Origin: HT1-32 sp040219025
Lineage (GTDB): Bacteria; Pseudomonadota; Alphaproteobacteria; Rhodospirillales; HT1-32
NCBI GenBank assembly: GCA_040219025.1
Contig: JAVJTE010000027.1
Location: 62,001 to 126,000, forward strand
DNA length: 64,000 nucleotides
Direction: 5' to 3'
In this document: positions 26,934 to 35,921 of the stretch, in pieces
How the letters are laid out: each line of letters begins with the position of its first letter
Position numbering within the stretch: the first letter of the stretch is position 1
Made by a program: the position numbers and the translations under genes
The notes under the pieces: model-generated
The model's database searches: none
The model's input: only the letters and a program-made list of their open reading frames with translations
Told to the model about the DNA's origin: nothing

Positions 26934-27950
26934 TCAGCTCTCCATCATGCCTTTGCGGCCCAGCAGGCCACGGGGGCGAAGCAACAGCACAACCACGGCT
27001 ACAAGATAAATGATAATCTGGTCGATGCCGGGAATGATCGCCTTGACCTCGGTCATCGAGGCGAAGCTTTGCAGGATACCCAGCATGAACCCGGCGAGGA
27101 CGGCCCCTTCGAGCGAGCCCATGCCGCCGACCACGACGACAACAAAGCTGAGCACCAGGAAGTCCATGCCGAGGTGATAATCGGGCGGCAGGATGGGCGT
27201 GTACATGACGCCGGCAACACCTGCGACAACCGATGCCAGACCGAAGACGATCGTGAAACGGCGTTCAATATTGATGCCCATCAGGGAGACCATCTCGCGG
27301 TCATGCATCCCCGCCCGGACAACCATGCCGTAGGTGGTGAACCGCAGGAAGGCAAAGACGGCACCGATGATCGATATCGAGAATGTCAGATAGATCAGCC
27401 GCCACCAGGGATAGACCACCGCGTCGCCAAGGCCGAACAGCGCGCCGATGGCGGCAGACCCTGAAACCGGATCTGGAGCCGGTTGCGGGATCGGGTTGGC
27501 ACCATAGAACGCCTTGACGATTTCCTGCAGAACGATGGCAAGACCGAAGGTGACCAGAATCTGTTCCGCATGGGGGCGTTTGTAGAAATGCTTGATCAGG
27601 CCGCGTTCCATGGCGAGGCCGATCAGCAGCATCACCGGTATCGCGACGAGAATGGCAAGCGGCACGGAGTAATTGATGATGGTTGTGCCGACATCACCGA
27701 ACCAGATTTCGAGGTAGGGTTGTTCCTTGTAGGCATCAAAGAAAGTGACGCTTTCATCTTTGACACGCTTCGAGATGGTAAGGATCTTTTCAAGTGTCAC
27801 GGCACAGAACGCACCGAGCATGAACAGGGCGCCGTGGGCAAAGTTGACCACGCCGAGTGTTCCGAAGACCAGAGTCAGGCCAAGGGCGATCAGCGCATAG
27901 GCACCCCCCTTGTCCAGGCCGTTCAGAATCTGAAGTATAATCGCATCCAT
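26934..27950 (-). CDS. livH: Branched-chain-type ABC importer, permease LivH
   Basis: The 338-residue permease has about eight membrane segments and the signature GLTLVFGTLGVVNFAHGALFMLGA, plus GGMGSLEGAVLAGFMLGILQSF as the ATPase-coupling loop. The start at 27950 (MDAIILQILNGLDKGG) has a G-rich site before it. A cytoplasmic or periplasmic insert at about residues 50-75 is longer than in typical LivH. Confidence 0.92.
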   Translation of the reverse strand: MDAIILQILNGLDKGGAYALIALGLTLVFGTLGVVNFAHGALFMLGAFCAVTLEKILTISKRVKDESVTFFDAYKEQPYLEIWFGDVGTTIINYSVPLAILVAIPVMLLIGLAMERGLIKHFYKRPHAEQILVTFGLAIVLQEIVKAFYGANPIPQPAPDPVSGSAAIGALFGLGDAVVYPWWRLIYLTFSISIIGAVFAFLRFTTYGMVVRAGMHDREMVSLMGINIERRFTIVFGLASVVAGVAGVMYTPILPPDYHLGMDFLVLSFVVVVVGGMGSLEGAVLAGFMLGILQSFASMTEVKAIIPGIDQIIIYLVAVVVLLLRPRGLLGRKGMMES

Positions 27951-28000
27951 AGCGCCCCCCACCCCGGAATATATCTTACCGGCCAAAAAGCCGACACGGA

Positions 28001-28019
28001 CCGCCCTTGATGAGGGCGG
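28001..28019 (-). terminator. Hairpin between the binding-protein gene and livH
   Basis: A 7-bp GC stem (28001-28007 with 28013-28019) with a 5-nt loop lies in the 174-bp gap after the binding-protein gene. It lacks a T-tract and probably attenuates the transcript so the binding protein is made in excess. Confidence 0.5.
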
Positions 28020-28124
28020 CCCGGAAATCAGTTTAGATCAGACAATCGCGTCGGACCCGCAGGAAATTTTCCGGGCACCGGTCGCATCGGGAGGATACGA
28101 CCGGCACACCGGATCTGGCTGTGA

Positions 28125-29471
28125 TCAGACCTTGTACGGGCCCAGCTCGCCGCCAAAGATCTTCCAGTCATAGGTAACCTGTTCGGTCGGCACTTCCTGC
28201 ACGACTTCGAGCAGATCGAACTGGCTGGTCGGGTTTTCATTACCGCGCACCACCAGGACTTTCTTGAAGCACTGGTGATCTTCGGCACGGTAAAGGGTCG
28301 GGCCGTTGCCAAGGCCGTCGAAGTTGAAACCTTCGAGCGTCTTGATGACTTCCGGCGGATAGAAGGTGCCGGCTGTTTCGCAGGCGTTGGCATAGAGCAG
28401 CGTCTGGCAATAGCAGGTATGTGCGGCCTGTGACGGCGGGAAGCCGTATTCCTGACCGAACGATTTCACGAAGGCCTGAGATCCTTCGTCCTTCAGTGAC
28501 CAGTGCCAGTTGGTTGTACCAAGGATGCCCTTGACGTTTGCACCGGCACCCTGTGCCATCAGACGCGAGTAAAGCGGCACGATGATTTCAAAATTCTTGC
28601 CGTTGACCTGCTTGTCACGCAGACCGAACTGAACCGCCTGTGTCAGCGAGTTGATCATGTCCTTGCCGTAATGATTCAGGATCAGCACGTCAGCACCGGA
28701 ATTCAGAACCGGCGTGATGTACTGCGAGAAGTCACCGGCACCAAGCGGGGTCTTGACGGCAGCGACAGTCTCCCAGCCGAGGGCTTCCGTGGGGTTCTTG
28801 ATCGACTCTTCCTGGGTCCAGCCCCAGGTGTAATCGGCGGTCAGGTTATAGGCGCGGCGTTCCTTGCCCATTTCCTTTTCCAGCACCGGACCAAGTGCGG
28901 CACCCGACATATAGGCATTGAAGAAATGGCGGAAGCCATAACGCTTCTTGTCCTTGCCGGTGGTGTCGTTGGAATGGGTCAGGCCGGCCATGAAGATGAC
29001 GCCCATTTCCTGAGCGAGTGACTGCACGGCGACCGCAACACCGGAGGATGAACCGCCGGAGAACATGATGACACCGTCTTTTTCGATCATCCGCTTGGCG
29101 GAAGCGCGGGCGGCGTCAGATTTGGTCTGGGTGTCACCGGTGACATATTCGACCTTCTTGCCGAGGATACCGTTACCGGTAAGCTTGCTTGGCTTGAAGG
29201 TGTTCATCATGCCGCCATCGCCTTCACCGTTCAGGTGCTTGACGGCAAGCTGGAAAGCCCGGAGTTCATCGGCACCTTCATCGGCATAGGCACCGGTCTG
29301 CGGTACGTTGAAGCCGAGTTTCACGGAGCTGGCATTGCCGGGATTGTTCCGGAATTCCTGCGCCCAGGCACCCTTAACAAAGACGGACGGGGCGGCAACG
29401 GCTGCGCCCGCGGCAACCGTCGAACCCTTGAGCATGGTGCGACGGGAAAAAGCCTTATTGAAGTCTGTCAT
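28125..29471 (-). CDS. Periplasmic substrate-binding protein of the branched-chain-type importer (Tat exported)
   Basis: The 448-residue protein is a type I periplasmic binding protein of the Leu/Ile/Val/urea/amide group: LGFNVPQTGAYADEGADELRAFQLAVKHLN, then MFSGGSSSGVAVAVQSLAQEMGV. A twin-arginine signal (SRRTMLKGSTVAAGAAVAAP) indicates Tat export. It is about 70 residues longer than LivJ and lacks recognisable UrtA features, so the ligand stays open. The start at 29471 has a strong GGGAGGAA site. It is the first gene of the operon and divergent from the ScfR-type regulator. Confidence 0.9.
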   Translation of the reverse strand: MTDFNKAFSRRTMLKGSTVAAGAAVAAPSVFVKGAWAQEFRNNPGNASSVKLGFNVPQTGAYADEGADELRAFQLAVKHLNGEGDGGMMNTFKPSKLTGNGILGKKVEYVTGDTQTKSDAARASAKRMIEKDGVIMFSGGSSSGVAVAVQSLAQEMGVIFMAGLTHSNDTTGKDKKRYGFRHFFNAYMSGAALGPVLEKEMGKERRAYNLTADYTWGWTQEESIKNPTEALGWETVAAVKTPLGAGDFSQYITPVLNSGADVLILNHYGKDMINSLTQAVQFGLRDKQVNGKNFEIIVPLYSRLMAQGAGANVKGILGTTNWHWSLKDEGSQAFVKSFGQEYGFPPSQAAHTCYCQTLLYANACETAGTFYPPEVIKTLEGFNFDGLGNGPTLYRAEDHQCFKKVLVVRGNENPTSQFDLLEVVQEVPTEQVTYDWKIFGGELGPYKV

Positions 29472-29633
29472 GGAGTTCCTCCCATAATTTTTTACGGCAA
29501 GACGATGATCCGTCATAGCCTTGTTCTTGCTCCTAAAGGGTTGCGGTCAGCGCATCAAGTGAACTGACGTGGGTCTGATAATTTTTGTAAATAGTCGACT
29601 TTTCAGCCGAAATATGAGTAAATATATTAACAA

Positions 29634-29652
29634 TTTTGCTGCAACTGCGAAA
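29634..29652. promoter_or_regulatory. Possible autoregulatory site of the ScfR-type regulator
   Basis: TTTTGC-N7-GCGAAA forms an imperfect inverted repeat just before the start codon. It resembles the TTTGCAA-type half sites reported for ScfR-family regulators. It is a weak match. Confidence 0.3.
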
Positions 29653-29662
29653 TGAGCCGCCA

Positions 29663-31198
29663 ATGGCCCGCTTTCCGATCGGTCAGAGAATCCGCCACCG
29701 GCGTCTGGGGAACAAAATTTCGCAGACCAGTCTGGCCCGGGATGTCGGCATATCCGCCGCCTATCTGAATCTGATTGAACATGACAAGCGACAGATCGGC
29801 GGGGCGCTGCTCGGGCGTATCGCGGCCTGCCTGGATATCGACCGGAGCGAGCTGAGCGGTGCCGAGGAGGGGGAGCTTATCCAGGAGCTGGAGGCGATCC
29901 TGCGGACACAGGACCTGAAAGGTCTGGACGAGGCGGCCGCCCGCGACATGGTGGCACGCAATGCCGACTGGGCACAGGCACTGATCACGCTGCACCGCCG
30001 TTACAGAAACATGTCCGAACAGGCGCTGGCCCTGTCTGACCGGCTGGGCCAGGACCCGTCGCTGGTCGCGCTCAGTCATGCCATCCTGACCCAGATCACA
30101 TCGATCCGTTCCTTCGCGGAAATCCTGCAGGATGTTGACGACCTGGAACCGGCATCGCGGCAGCGGTTCTCCGGCATCATCGCCTCGCAGAGTGATCAGC
30201 TGGGCTCGGATGCCCGGGCGATGATCGAACTGCTGAGCGGAGATGCGGAACGACCGGAGGGAAGCTCGCCGGAGAAGGAGACCGATGACTTCATCATCTG
30301 GAACCGGAATTACTTTCCGGCGCTGGAGGAAGCCGTCGACCGGCTGCGCGGTGAACTTGGTCGGCTCGATGAACGGCTGGGTGTGAGTATCGCCGACCGC
30401 CTGACCGAAAAGCACGGCATGATCCTGACCTTCGGCAAGGGCGATGCCGCACTGCCGCCCAACGTCCTCAATCTCGACGAGAGTGCACCGGAACCGACCC
30501 GGCGGTTTCGTCATGCGCGCCATCTCGCCGGTCTGGAATTCGCCCCGCTGCTCGACGATCTGGTGCGCGACGATCGGCTGACGAAGGAGGATTCCCGCGA
30601 GCGGGCAAGACATGCCCTGCAAAGCTATGCCGCGGCTGCGTTGCTGATGCCCTATGATGCATTTTTCGAAGCGGCGGAAACCGGGCGCTATGATATCGAA
30701 CGGCTGGCGGGCCGGTTCCGCGGCAGTATCGAGCAGGTCGCCCACCGGCTGGTTACATTGCGGCGTCCGGGCAGCGAGGGGATTCCGTTTTCCTTCCTGC
30801 GTGCAGACCCGGCGGGAAATATTTCCAAGCCCTTCAGCATTCCGGATCTTCGCATGCCCCGGTTTGGCGGGGCCTGTCCGCTCTGGGCGCTTTATGAGGC
30901 GCTGGGCTCGCCGGACAGGACGGTTGCCCAGATGGCGGAAATGCCCGGCGGTAACCGGTATCTTTTCATCGCGCGGCGGGTGTCCCGGCCGACGGACGGT
31001 TTTCCCGATCCGCCGACAGTTCATGCCATCATGCTGGGATGCGAAGCGGCAAACGCTCATCGGACCGTCTATGGTGACGGGTTTCAGCGACCGGTTGTGA
31101 AGGCAGGGTTCAACTGTCGTTCCTGCCCGCGTGAACGGTGCGGACAACGGGCTGTTGCGCCGATCCGGCGCGAGCCGGTGCGAAAGCCCGTGGATTGA
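29663..31198 (+). CDS. XRE/ScfR-family regulator with an inserted histidine-kinase-like DHp segment
   Basis: This 511-residue regulator has an XRE helix-turn-helix at about residues 5-65 (ISQTSLARDVGISAAYLNLIEHDKR). The C-terminal half is typical of short-chain fatty acyl-CoA regulators (ScfR, DUF2083): RFRHARHLAGLEF, a degenerate ImmA/IrrE region without HExxH; SYAAAALLMPYDAFFEAAE; and the terminal cysteines CRSCPRERCGQRA. Unusually, residues about 135-190 look like a kinase dimerisation/phosphotransfer helix pair. SHAILTQITSIRSFAEIL (His139) matches SHELRTPMTSIRSFSEIL of the kinase encoded downstream at 12 of 18 positions, including the histidine. No ATPase domain follows. It lies upstream of a response regulator and a symporter-kinase on the same strand. 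I preferred ATG 29663 to a TTG at 29636. Confidence 0.85.
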   Translation: MARFPIGQRIRHRRLGNKISQTSLARDVGISAAYLNLIEHDKRQIGGALLGRIAACLDIDRSELSGAEEGELIQELEAILRTQDLKGLDEAAARDMVARNADWAQALITLHRRYRNMSEQALALSDRLGQDPSLVALSHAILTQITSIRSFAEILQDVDDLEPASRQRFSGIIASQSDQLGSDARAMIELLSGDAERPEGSSPEKETDDFIIWNRNYFPALEEAVDRLRGELGRLDERLGVSIADRLTEKHGMILTFGKGDAALPPNVLNLDESAPEPTRRFRHARHLAGLEFAPLLDDLVRDDRLTKEDSRERARHALQSYAAAALLMPYDAFFEAAETGRYDIERLAGRFRGSIEQVAHRLVTLRRPGSEGIPFSFLRADPAGNISKPFSIPDLRMPRFGGACPLWALYEALGSPDRTVAQMAEMPGGNRYLFIARRVSRPTDGFPDPPTVHAIMLGCEAANAHRTVYGDGFQRPVVKAGFNCRSCPRERCGQRAVAPIRREPVRKPVD

Positions 31199-31319
31199 CG
31201 TCGGCGCAGGACCCGGCCAATGTAGATCAAACAGGTTCTCGCAACCCGCTGTGTCTGAGAAGGATGTCCGGAACGAACCGGGCGCATCATCAGGGTGGTC
31301 TGCGAAAAGGGGAGGGGCC

Positions 31320-31736
31320 GTGGGTGACAGAATACTGATCGCCGAAGATGAACCGTTCATCGTTGAGTCACTGGACTTTCTTTTGTCCCGGGAAGGCTAT
31401 GAAATCAGCTCGGTGAGCGACGGGGATCTGGTCTGTGATACAATGCAGAAGATCAGGCCGGCATTGCTGATACTGGATATCATGCTGCCGTCTGCGAACG
31501 GTTTCGATATCCTCCGGCGCCTTCGGTCGATGCCGGAAACCAGCACGACGCCGGTTCTGGTTCTGACCGCCAAGGGACAGGAGTCGGACCGCGTCCGGAT
31601 GCAGAATCTGGGAGCGGACGGGTTCATGACAAAACCCTTTTCCAACCGGACGCTGGTGGAAGAGGTTCACAAACTGACCGGCAGGAGCAGCAGCCGGGAA
31701 CGGATGGATGATGCCGGCAAGCAAACGCCTTCGTGA
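31320..31736 (+). CDS. Single-domain response regulator
   Basis: The 138-residue protein is a CheY-like receiver only. It has the acidic pocket ILIAEDEPF, phosphoacceptor Asp53 in LLILDIMLPSANGFDIL, Thr in VLVLTAKG and Lys in GFMTKPFSN. About 20 hydrophilic residues follow, with no DNA-binding domain. The start is GTG 31320, preceded by a strong GGGGAGGGG site. Lacking an output domain, it should act as a phosphate shuttle or through protein contact between the symporter-kinase and another protein such as the upstream regulator. Confidence 0.9.
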   Translation: MGDRILIAEDEPFIVESLDFLLSREGYEISSVSDGDLVCDTMQKIRPALLILDIMLPSANGFDILRRLRSMPETSTTPVLVLTAKGQESDRVRMQNLGADGFMTKPFSNRTLVEEVHKLTGRSSSRERMDDAGKQTPS

Positions 31737-31980
31737 TCTTGCCTTTCTGGTGCCGCTGGGCTGCCTGTTGCTGTTCATGCCGCCCTATATCGGCATTTTC
31801 GACCAGCCCTGGCTTCTGTTCGGCATTCCGGTGCTGCAGATCTTCATCTTCAGCGTCTGGCTGGCCGGAATCGTGATGACGGCACTGGTCGCAGCCCGCT
31901 ACGCCCGGCATACCGGATGGCCGGAAGCGCCCGACAGACGGCCTGACCCGCCGCCGGAGAACAGCGCCGGAAAGGACTAG
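31708..31980 (+). CDS. Small two-helix membrane protein of the symporter-kinase operon
   Basis: The 90-residue protein has two membrane segments (about residues 11-29 and 36-62) and a proline-rich, charged C-terminus. It overlaps the end of the response regulator gene by 29 nt and ends 3 nt before the symporter-kinase start, so it is translationally linked to both. Small membrane partners next to sodium-solute symporters (DUF485/DUF4212 type) are common, but this one is not clearly in either family. A helper role for the transporter is inferred. Confidence 0.75.
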   Translation: MMPASKRLRDLAFLVPLGCLLLFMPPYIGIFDQPWLLFGIPVLQIFIFSVWLAGIVMTALVAARYARHTGWPEAPDRRPDPPPENSAGKD

Positions 31981-31983
31981 CGG

Positions 31984-34731
31984 ATGCTCAACGGCGCCGT
32001 CATTGTCGTCATTGCAAGTCTCTATCTGGGCGGCCTGTTTCTGCTCGCCTATGTCAGCGACCGGCGGGCGAAACGCGGTGCGCGGGGACTGATCAATTCA
32101 CCCGTCGTCTATACCCTGTCGCTGGCTGTCTACTGCACGTCATGGACATTCTACGGTGCGGTCGGTACTGCCGCGCGCAGCGGACTTGAATTTCTTACCA
32201 TCTATCTCGGCCCGACACTGGTGCTGATGGCCTGGCCCTTTGCACTGCGCAAGCTGGTCCGGATATCGAACGCCCAGCGGATCACCTCGATCGCCGATTT
32301 CATCTCCGCCCGCTATGGCAAAAGCAGTTCAATCTCCGTTCTCGTCACCCTGATCGCGCTGATCGGCATCACGCCCTATATCGCGTTGCAGCTGAAGGCC
32401 GTCGCGGCCAGCTTTGATGCGCTGGGCAGTGGTTCCGGCTGGCTTCCGAATTCGGGGGCGGAATGGACCCTGATCGGTGATACCGGGTTCTGGGTTGCTG
32501 TCTGCATGGCCACCTTTGTGATTCTGTTCGGGACCCGAAATCTGGGTGCGGATGAACATCATCCGGGTATCGTTGCGGCCATTGCGTTCGAGTCTTTTGT
32601 GAAACTGTTCAGCCTTGGTGCCATTGCCCTGTTTGCGACCTTCGGGCTGCATGACGGTTTTGCCGACCTGTTCGCCAAGGCGGCGCAGAATGCGGATGCC
32701 GCGAAACTGTTCAGCTTTGCCGAAGGGTTTGAAGCCCGCTGGGTTGCGACGACTTTTCTGTCGGCTGCCGCCATCCTCTGTCTGCCGCGGCAGTTTCAGG
32801 TAGCGGTGGTGGAAAACGCCAACGAGCGCCATCTGGTGACGGCCTCATGGCTGTTTCCGCTGTATCTGATGCTGGTCAGTCTGGCGGTGATTCCGATTGC
32901 GATATCCGGCCTGACCCTGTTGCCGCCCGGATCAAATCCGGACCTGTTTGTGCTCAGCGTGCCGATGTCGGCCGGGCATGACGGCCTCGCCCTGTTCGCC
33001 TTCATCGGCGGGTTGTCGGCCGCGACCTCGATGGTAATCGTCGCCTCCATTGCGCTGGCGATCATGATTTCCAACCATCTGGTTGCCCCGCTGCTGCTGC
33101 GGCTGCCCTTCTACAGCGGGCTGCGGCAGGGCAGTTTCTCCAATACCCTGCTGATGGTCCGGCGGATCAGCATCGTTGCCATCCTGACGCTGGGTTTCAG
33201 CTATTACCGGCTGACCGAGACCAGCAATCCGCTGGCCTCCATCGGTCTGATTTCCTTTGCCGGTGTGGCCCAGTTCTTGCCCGCTTTGATTGGCGGAATT
33301 TACTGGCGCAACGCCACCAAGGCCGGGGCAAAGGCCGGGCTGATGGCCGGGTTTATCCTCTGGGGCTACACACTGCTGGCCCCCAGCATGGCCGGGGCCG
33401 GCTGGGCGTTTGTCGATATCACCGACCGCGGGCTGTTCGGCTGGATTATGCTGAAGCCGGATGCGCTGTTCGGCATGACCGGCTGGGACTCGCTGGTCCA
33501 CGGCCTGTTCTGGAGCATGACCGCCAATATCGGGCTCTATGTGATCGTCTCGGTCTTTACCTCCGCATCACCGCTGGAGCGGCTGCAAAGCGCGCTCTTT
33601 GTCGATGCCTTCCGGACCGGTGACAACGGCATGGAAGATGCCCTGCAACGGTCGGCCACAACCGATGACCTGTTCCGTCTGACCAGCCGGATTCTGGGGC
33701 GCGAGCGGGCCCATGAGATCTTCCGCGACTATGCGCTGCGTCAGGGGCGGGTCGATCCGCTGCCCCTGCCGGAACCGGCGCTGATTGCCCATGTCGAGCG
33801 CCAGCTTGCCGGCAGTATCGGGGCGGCCTCGGCCCGGACCCTGATCAGCCGGGTGGCGCAGGGCGAGACCATCACGCTGGATGCGGTCATCAACCTGCTG
33901 GATGAAACCCAGCAGGCGATCCGCTATTCCCGCGAACTGGAGCGCAAATCGAAGGAACTGGAAGGGACAGCGGCGAAGCTGCGCCGGGCGAACGAGCAGC
34001 TGACCCGTCTCGACAAGATGAAGGATGATTTCCTCAGCCAGGTCAGCCATGAGCTGCGCACGCCGATGACCTCGATCCGGTCATTCTCTGAAATTCTGGT
34101 CTCCACAAAGAATCTGGACGATGCGCAGGCCCGGCGGTTCATCGAGGTGATCCAGCATGAGAGTGAACGCCTGACCCGGCTGCTCGACGAGATACTGGAA
34201 CTCAGCCGGCTGGAGAACGGACAGCTGGAAGGGGTGCCCGTTTCCGTGGACGCGACGGCGGTGATCCGCAGTGCCATCGAGGCCATGCGCGGCCTGACGC
34301 AGGGCAAGGGAGTGACCGTGCATGACGAGCTGGGAACCCGGACACTGATGGTTCTGGCCGACCCGGACAGGCTGAAACAGGTTTGTATCAACCTGCTGTC
34401 GAATGCGGCAAAATTCGCCACCGTCGCGGACCCGGCGGTCCGGATCAGCATCGGCAAGTCAGGTGACGAGGAAGCGACCATTGCGGTGCATTTCCGCGAC
34501 AATGGTCCGGGCATCCCGTCGGATGTCCGCGAAACCCTGTTCCAGAAATTCTCGCGCGGGTGGAGCGCCAATTACAAGACGGATTCGGGCAGCGGCCTCG
34601 GGCTGGCCATCTCCAAGCGGATCATGCTGCTGATGAAAGGTGACCTGACGCTGACCGAAACCGGCCCGCAGGGAACCTGTTTCTCCGTCCGCCTGCTGCG
34701 CGCCGACGAGACGGCGAACCTGCCGCAGTAG
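31984..34731 (+). CDS. Sodium:solute symporter-histidine kinase fusion (CrbS-like)
   Basis: This 915-residue protein joins an SLC5/SSSF transporter (about 13 membrane segments, residues 1 to about 540; motif YCTSWTFYGAVGTAARSGLEF) to an STAC-like linker at about 550-640. A coiled coil and a kinase core follow: His689 in FLSQVSHELRTPMTSIRS, N box INLLSNAAKFA, G1 DNGPGIPSD and G2 SGSGLGLAISK. Proteins of this plan (CrbS, MxtR) control acetate or short-chain acid use in Vibrio and Pseudomonas. Here the output is not a LuxR-type regulator; the operon offers only a receiver protein and the ScfR-type factor. The solute is probably a small carboxylate. Confidence 0.93.
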   Translation: MLNGAVIVVIASLYLGGLFLLAYVSDRRAKRGARGLINSPVVYTLSLAVYCTSWTFYGAVGTAARSGLEFLTIYLGPTLVLMAWPFALRKLVRISNAQRITSIADFISARYGKSSSISVLVTLIALIGITPYIALQLKAVAASFDALGSGSGWLPNSGAEWTLIGDTGFWVAVCMATFVILFGTRNLGADEHHPGIVAAIAFESFVKLFSLGAIALFATFGLHDGFADLFAKAAQNADAAKLFSFAEGFEARWVATTFLSAAAILCLPRQFQVAVVENANERHLVTASWLFPLYLMLVSLAVIPIAISGLTLLPPGSNPDLFVLSVPMSAGHDGLALFAFIGGLSAATSMVIVASIALAIMISNHLVAPLLLRLPFYSGLRQGSFSNTLLMVRRISIVAILTLGFSYYRLTETSNPLASIGLISFAGVAQFLPALIGGIYWRNATKAGAKAGLMAGFILWGYTLLAPSMAGAGWAFVDITDRGLFGWIMLKPDALFGMTGWDSLVHGLFWSMTANIGLYVIVSVFTSASPLERLQSALFVDAFRTGDNGMEDALQRSATTDDLFRLTSRILGRERAHEIFRDYALRQGRVDPLPLPEPALIAHVERQLAGSIGAASARTLISRVAQGETITLDAVINLLDETQQAIRYSRELERKSKELEGTAAKLRRANEQLTRLDKMKDDFLSQVSHELRTPMTSIRSFSEILVSTKNLDDAQARRFIEVIQHESERLTRLLDEILELSRLENGQLEGVPVSVDATAVIRSAIEAMRGLTQGKGVTVHDELGTRTLMVLADPDRLKQVCINLLSNAAKFATVADPAVRISIGKSGDEEATIAVHFRDNGPGIPSDVRETLFQKFSRGWSANYKTDSGSGLGLAISKRIMLLMKGDLTLTETGPQGTCFSVRLLRADETANLPQ

Positions 34732-34735
34732 CGAA

Positions 34736-35869
34736 TCAGGGAACCAGAATCTGGCGGATCATCTCACCGGAAGCGAGGCGGTCAAAGCCGTCATTCATCT
34801 GGTCAAATCCGACCGTCCGGTCGATCAGCCGGTCAACCGGCAGCCGTCCCTGTCGATGCAGTTCAATGAAGCGGGGAATATCACGTACCGGCACACAGGA
34901 GCCCATATAGCTGCCGAGAATGGATTTCTCCTGCGAGACAAGATCCGCCTGTTCGAACGAGAATTTTGCTCCCGCCGGGGACAGCCCGGCAGTCACCAGC
35001 GCACCACCGCGTACCGTGATGGCATAGCCGGTCTCCATCGCCGGAATAACACCGGCCAGATCAATGGCGAAGTCGACGCCGCCACCGGTCAGGTCCATGA
35101 TCTTGGATTTCAGCTCCGGGTCGTCGCCCCTGAAAGTATGGGTTGCCCCCATCTCCATGGCGCGGGGGAATTTGCGCTCGTCCAGGTCGATGGCGATGAT
35201 CTGTTCGGCACCGGCCAGCCGGGCCCCCATGACACCGCTCAGCCCGACACCGCCGAGACCGATGATTGCCACCTTGTCACCGGGGCGGATCCGCGCGGTG
35301 TTCATGACCGCACCCACACCGGTCATCACCGCACAGCCGAAGACGGCGGCAGAAGACAGCGGCACGTCGCGGTCGACAACAACCAGACTGCCCCGGTCCA
35401 GTACCGCATATTCGGCAAAGCAGGAGACACCGGAATGATGCGCAATCGGGTTGCCGTCGGCATCGCGGATGCGGGTGCCGCCGCCCATCAGTTCGCCTTT
35501 TGCGCCGGTGATCTTCGAGACCTGACAAATCTGCGGGCGGCCTTCCATGCAGCGCCGGCAGCGACCGCAGGAGGCGGAGAACTGGAACACCACGGGATCG
35601 CCAACCCTGATATCGCGCAGCGCGGAGCCAACCTCGACCACCTCTCCGGCGCCTTCGTGTCCCATTGCCAGCGGCACCGGCTTGGCGCGGGTTCCGTTGA
35701 TGACCGACAGGTCGGAATGGCAGAGACCGGCCCCGGCAATCCTGACCAGGGCTTCCGTCGGTCCCGGCGGATCAAGGGTCACCTCTTCCACCGACAGCGG
35801 CATTGACTGGGCGTAGGGGGCGGGGGCACCTGTACGGCGCAGGATGGTGGCCTTGCATCGGATCGACAT
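34736..35869 (-). CDS. Zinc-dependent alcohol dehydrogenase
   Basis: The 377-residue medium-chain dehydrogenase has catalytic zinc ligands in GLCHSDLSV and GHEGAGEVVEVG, four structural zinc cysteines in CGRCRRCMEGRPQIC, and the NAD-binding GLGGVGLSGV. It resembles the class III / aryl-alcohol group by its long N-terminal segment. It is convergent with the symporter-kinase gene, 5 bp away. It heads a run of minus-strand catabolic genes but is separated from the next by about 50 bp; the substrate is unknown. Confidence 0.92.
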   Translation of the reverse strand: MSIRCKATILRRTGAPAPYAQSMPLSVEEVTLDPPGPTEALVRIAGAGLCHSDLSVINGTRAKPVPLAMGHEGAGEVVEVGSALRDIRVGDPVVFQFSASCGRCRRCMEGRPQICQVSKITGAKGELMGGGTRIRDADGNPIAHHSGVSCFAEYAVLDRGSLVVVDRDVPLSSAAVFGCAVMTGVGAVMNTARIRPGDKVAIIGLGGVGLSGVMGARLAGAEQIIAIDLDERKFPRAMEMGATHTFRGDDPELKSKIMDLTGGGVDFAIDLAGVIPAMETGYAITVRGGALVTAGLSPAGAKFSFEQADLVSQEKSILGSYMGSCVPVRDIPRFIELHRQGRLPVDRLIDRTVGFDQMNDGFDRLASGEMIRQILVP

Positions 35870-35921
35870 ATGTTTCCTCGGGCGGTTCTACGGGTTGACG
35901 GGATGGGTCATGCGGTCCGCC

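Noticed and set aside
29627..31360. 577-codon minus-strand open frame
   Set aside because: Antisense to the ScfR-type regulator, whose HTH and C-terminal motifs are clear; low-complexity composition.
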